Below are positions 62,247 through 64,000 of a DNA stretch of 64,000 nucleotides, in pieces. Where the stretch lies: assembly GCA_902553315.1 (NCBI GenBank), contig CACDKN010000001.1, forward strand, positions 62,001 to 126,000. Direction: 5' to 3'. A program made the translations under genes and the position numbers. The notes below the pieces were generated by a model. It was not told the origin of the DNA. It did not search any database and saw only the letters and a list, made by a program, of their open reading frames with translations. This DNA is from AG-339-G14 sp902553315. Its GTDB lineage: Bacteria > Pseudomonadota > Gammaproteobacteria > Magnimaribacterales > AG-339-G14. Positions within the stretch are counted from its first letter, which is position 1; the number at the start of each line of letters is the position of its first letter.

Positions 62247-62572
62247 CTCAAAGTGGATTCTGTAAGTGGAATCCCCAGAAATATAAGAGCTAACGCGGAA
62301 ATCAAAATCGTAAATATTGTTTGCAAAGAATCTGCACACATCATTATGAAAGTCATTATTGCAGTACTGGAAAGAATTTGCGGTGTTAAATAATCAAGAT
62401 TTGAAAAATCAATATGATCTGGAATTTTTCTCTCGGGAAATTTTTCCTCCAATTTTGGCTGCACAGTATCTTGATACAAGCCTGCAATAGGGTATGTTGC
62501 TGCTAAAGCACTTCCTGTGGTCACTAGTTTCAGGCCAAGCTTTATAAATTTTCGTCTCTCTAGATCAACCAT
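62234..62572 (-). CDS. Small membrane protein with twin-arginine N-terminus
   Basis: A 112-aa protein. The N-terminus LERRKFIKLGLKLVTTGSALAA has R6-R7-x-F-I-K, matching the twin-arginine motif. A polar stretch follows (residues about 35-60), then two closely spaced hydrophobic helices near the C-terminus (AIMTFIMMCADSL, ILISALALIFLG). No cofactor motif is seen. It could be a Tat-targeted tail-anchored protein. Its 3' end overlaps the methyltransferase-like gene by 13 nt. Confidence 0.55.
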   Translation of the reverse strand: MVDLERRKFIKLGLKLVTTGSALAATYPIAGLYQDTVQPKLEEKFPERKIPDHIDFSNLDYLTPQILSSTAIMTFIMMCADSLQTIFTILISALALIFLGIPLTESTLSYFF

Positions 62573-62613
62573 ATTTATATTTTTTTAGTTTCAATATAAA
62601 AGATTATAAAAAA

Positions 62614-62817
62614 TCATTCAAATTTGGCTTGCTTGACCTCAGTCCAAAAGTAAGGACTGCGTCTTTGTTTACCAATGAGTCGAGCAAACTCATCGAAGAA
62701 ATAAACATCTGCTCCAATGGGTCCTGTGGTCCCTATGTGCAATTCAAAAGTTCCGTCTTGAAATTTTAGGAGATGTTTATTGTGATCTATTTCTATTTTT
62801 TCGGTAGGTTTTTTCAT
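62614..62817 (-). CDS. Small protein partnered with OGFr_N gene
   Basis: A 67-aa soluble protein with a hydrophobic/charged beta-like pattern (IEIDHNKHLLKFQDGTFELHIG, then GADVYFFDEF). The family is not recognised. ATG at 62817 overlaps the upstream stop as ATGA, so it is translated by coupling with the OGFr_N protein, and an AGAGG ribosome site lies just inside that gene. They may form a pair. Confidence 0.6.
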   Translation of the reverse strand: MKKPTEKIEIDHNKHLLKFQDGTFELHIGTTGPIGADVYFFDEFARLIGKQRRSPYFWTEVKQAKFE

Positions 62818-63257
62818 GCCTCTTCCCAAAATCTGATGGTGGTTGGATTGATAGCAGCTGGATCTTTGACCAGGCTTAAAATGGATTGAAAAAATTCATT
62901 TGCAGCTTCGTCGGACACCAAAAGCCTTAAAGATTCAATGACTCGAGTAATTCTAAGTTGATTGTGGTCGTAACCGTTAATCCAAGATTTATTACGGCTT
63001 AGAAAACCCAAAAACCACGTTGCCGATTTCAATAAGTTCGCTTTAACCTCCACATTATTTTTTAATTTTTCGATCACTTGCTCATTATCTAAATAGTATC
63101 CGTGAAAACTATTTTGACTGCGTTTGTTCGTTGGAAAAATTAATTGAATAAAATCGTGATTGCTTTCAATTTCGGCATCCGAAAACTGCCAGATGAGATC
63201 TAGGTTTCTACCTTTGAAATCTTCTGCGTGGTTGGTCAAAAATTTTTCAAAGTCCAT
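62814..63257 (-). CDS. OGFr_N (opioid growth factor receptor-like) domain protein
   Basis: A 147-aa protein. IESNHDFIQLIFPTNKRSQNSF closely resembles the core of the OGFr_N domain (IExxHDYIQWLFP), a eukaryotic-named fold also found in scattered bacteria. Nearly all-helical, it covers the domain alone with no receptor repeats. Its bacterial function is unknown. It is the first gene of a two-gene operon with the 67-aa protein and divergent from the gene at 63345. Confidence 0.75.
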   Translation of the reverse strand: MDFEKFLTNHAEDFKGRNLDLIWQFSDAEIESNHDFIQLIFPTNKRSQNSFHGYYLDNEQVIEKLKNNVEVKANLLKSATWFLGFLSRNKSWINGYDHNQLRITRVIESLRLLVSDEAANEFFQSILSLVKDPAAINPTTIRFWEEA

Positions 63258-63301
63258 TATTTTAAGATTGATTTAAAAAAGATAAGTTCATCATATTATT
63301 T

Positions 63302-63345
63302 TGTAACGACAAGATATGTCGTATTTAAATAACATAATCGTTACA
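63302..63345. promoter_or_regulatory. Nested inverted repeats before the 133-aa gene
   Basis: An outer pair TGTAACGA (63302-63309) and TCGTTACA (63338-63345) is a perfect 8-bp inverted repeat ending on the start codon. An inner pair ACGACA-AGATA-TGTCGT spans 63306-63322. A CATAAT hexamer (63333-63338) ends 6 nt before ATG. Together they look like a promoter with operator sites, probably autoregulated. Confidence 0.55.
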
Positions 63346-63746
63346 TGGAGAATTCTAAAACTTACCAGTTCATTCCTTATCCAGAAGAAGATATTGAAAT
63401 TGCATTCAATCTCATGGCAGAAATGCGAGCGGATATGTGGTACTGGCAAAAAAAAGAATGGTATTTAAAGCAAAAAATTAAAGAAAATGTAAGCAATGAT
63501 TTTTTATTCAAGTTTTATACAGATCTTCTTACTAGAGTAGAAAAAATTGTAAATAAAGTTTACGCGGCCCAAAGCGACACTAGATTTGATATCACGAAAT
63601 ACACAACCACAAAACACGAGGATGAGATATTTGAAAAAATTATTAAACTGGCAGATAAAATCATTGAAGCAAATCCCAGGGAAAATAAATCCTTAGAAAT
63701 AGTCAATCAGCCCTATCCGCTGCCTTTCAAAATTAATTACCAATAA
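63345..63746 (+). CDS. Unrecognised 133-aa protein
   Basis: A helical, charged protein rich in Lys, Glu and Trp (ADMWYWQKKEWYLKQKIKE). There is no signal peptide, membrane helix or recognised motif. ATG at 63345 sits 6 nt after CATAAT and on the edge of an inverted repeat, with no Shine-Dalgarno. The stop is directly followed by the ATG of the next gene, so the two probably form an operon. Confidence 0.6.
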   Translation: MENSKTYQFIPYPEEDIEIAFNLMAEMRADMWYWQKKEWYLKQKIKENVSNDFLFKFYTDLLTRVEKIVNKVYAAQSDTRFDITKYTTTKHEDEIFEKIIKLADKIIEANPRENKSLEIVNQPYPLPFKINYQ

Positions 63747-64000
63747 ATGACAAAATTTACCTTGAATAAAAAAGTTATGGATGACCTTGAAACATTAGTT
63801 GAGTCGAATCTCAAGTCAGACGAAATTGATATTGAGACTTTTTTTAGAACATTAACGACGCATGTAATTCGATTGAACTATGATTATGCAGTTAACTTTT
63901 TTTCAGCGACCGCAATGATTGCCCAGTGCAATGAATTGGTAATGGGGGATTTGTATCAAGAAGCTGATTTCAAAAAAATTACAAAATCAGAAAAAAAGGC
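63747..64000 (+). CDS. Unrecognised protein, N-terminal part (runs off the window)
   Basis: The frame opens with ATG directly after the previous stop and stays open to the last base (84 complete codons). It begins MTKFTLNKKVMDDLETLVES and continues as a helical, acidic protein with ETFFRTLTTHVIRLNYDYA. No family is recognised from this fragment. Coupled to the 133-aa gene, it probably shares its function. Confidence 0.6.
   Translation, partial: MTKFTLNKKVMDDLETLVESNLKSDEIDIETFFRTLTTHVIRLNYDYAVNFFSATAMIAQCNELVMGDLYQEADFKKITKSEKK

Noticed and set aside
1..64000. CRISPR arrays, tRNA or rRNA genes, insertion sequences
   Set aside because: No regularly spaced repeats, cloverleaf-like segments with CCA-type ends, or transposase motifs were seen on reading both strands; a dedicated search could still find a small RNA.

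Overview
The window is a gene-dense stretch of a low-GC (roughly one third G+C), streamlined gammaproteobacterial chromosome. Intergenic gaps are tiny, many stop and start codons overlap, and there are no rRNA, tRNA or transposase genes. The housekeeping neighbourhoods are classic gammaproteobacterial ones: orn-miaB-ybeZ-ybeY-ybeX, ubiE-ubiB-hisE-tatABC, lptM-lysA-dapF-DUF484-xerC-yigB, and polA/engB/cytochrome c4/dsbA. AT-rich composition plus this compactness suggests a marine picoplankton lineage such as SAR86 or a relative; that placement is inference.

Region by region. 1-3.5 kb: end of an acyl-CoA dehydrogenase, a DUF2244 membrane protein, argD and a PDZ-M48 lipoprotein protease. 3.5-9.9 kb (minus): thiC, a Prx5-type peroxiredoxin, parE and parC in one tight run. 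10-12.6 kb: tolC-mutM, facing coaD. 12.7-15.9 kb: katG divergent from oxyR, which keeps both redox cysteines. 15.9-20 kb (minus): orn, miaB, phoH/ybeZ, ybeY, corC. 20.1-24.5 kb: ubiE, ubiB, hisE, tatA (59 aa), tatB, tatC and two small membrane proteins. 24.4-28.6 kb (minus): tkt-pgk-class I aldolase. 28.7-33.7 kb: metK-ahcY-argH-Old Yellow Enzyme. 33.7-38.1 kb: the lptM-to-yigB operon. 38.1-43.8 kb (minus): a pseudoazurin-like cupredoxin, a winged-helix methyltransferase, and a contiguous cytochrome c4-dsbA-citE-maoC-caiB run. 43.9-49.6 kb: engB, a ceramidase-like secreted protein, polA and dsbB.

From about 49.5 kb the window becomes accessory. It holds a WYL regulator, a complete type I restriction-modification system (hsdM-hsdS-hsdR), rmuC, a coiled-coil mini-protein and a HAxxRxxQRG (DUF4258-like) small protein. 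A divergent four-gene operon follows: an unrecognised 607-aa protein, an 86-aa two-helix membrane protein, an AlkB-type dioxygenase and a SAM-methyltransferase-like protein. After it come a twin-arginine membrane protein, an OGFr_N-domain protein with a small partner, and two further unrecognised genes running off the right edge. The four-gene operon at 58.6-62.2 kb is the best candidate for an undescribed system: it couples an oxidative demethylase with a methyltransferase-like protein beside a restriction system.

A recurring regulatory signal is a TAnAnT hexamer ending exactly 6 nt before the start codon (coaD, tolC, lptM, orn, thiC, and a near match at 63345). This would place the transcription start on the start codon, so leaderless mRNAs may be common here. 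A 44-nt near-perfect palindrome lies over the coaD promoter, downstream of katG.
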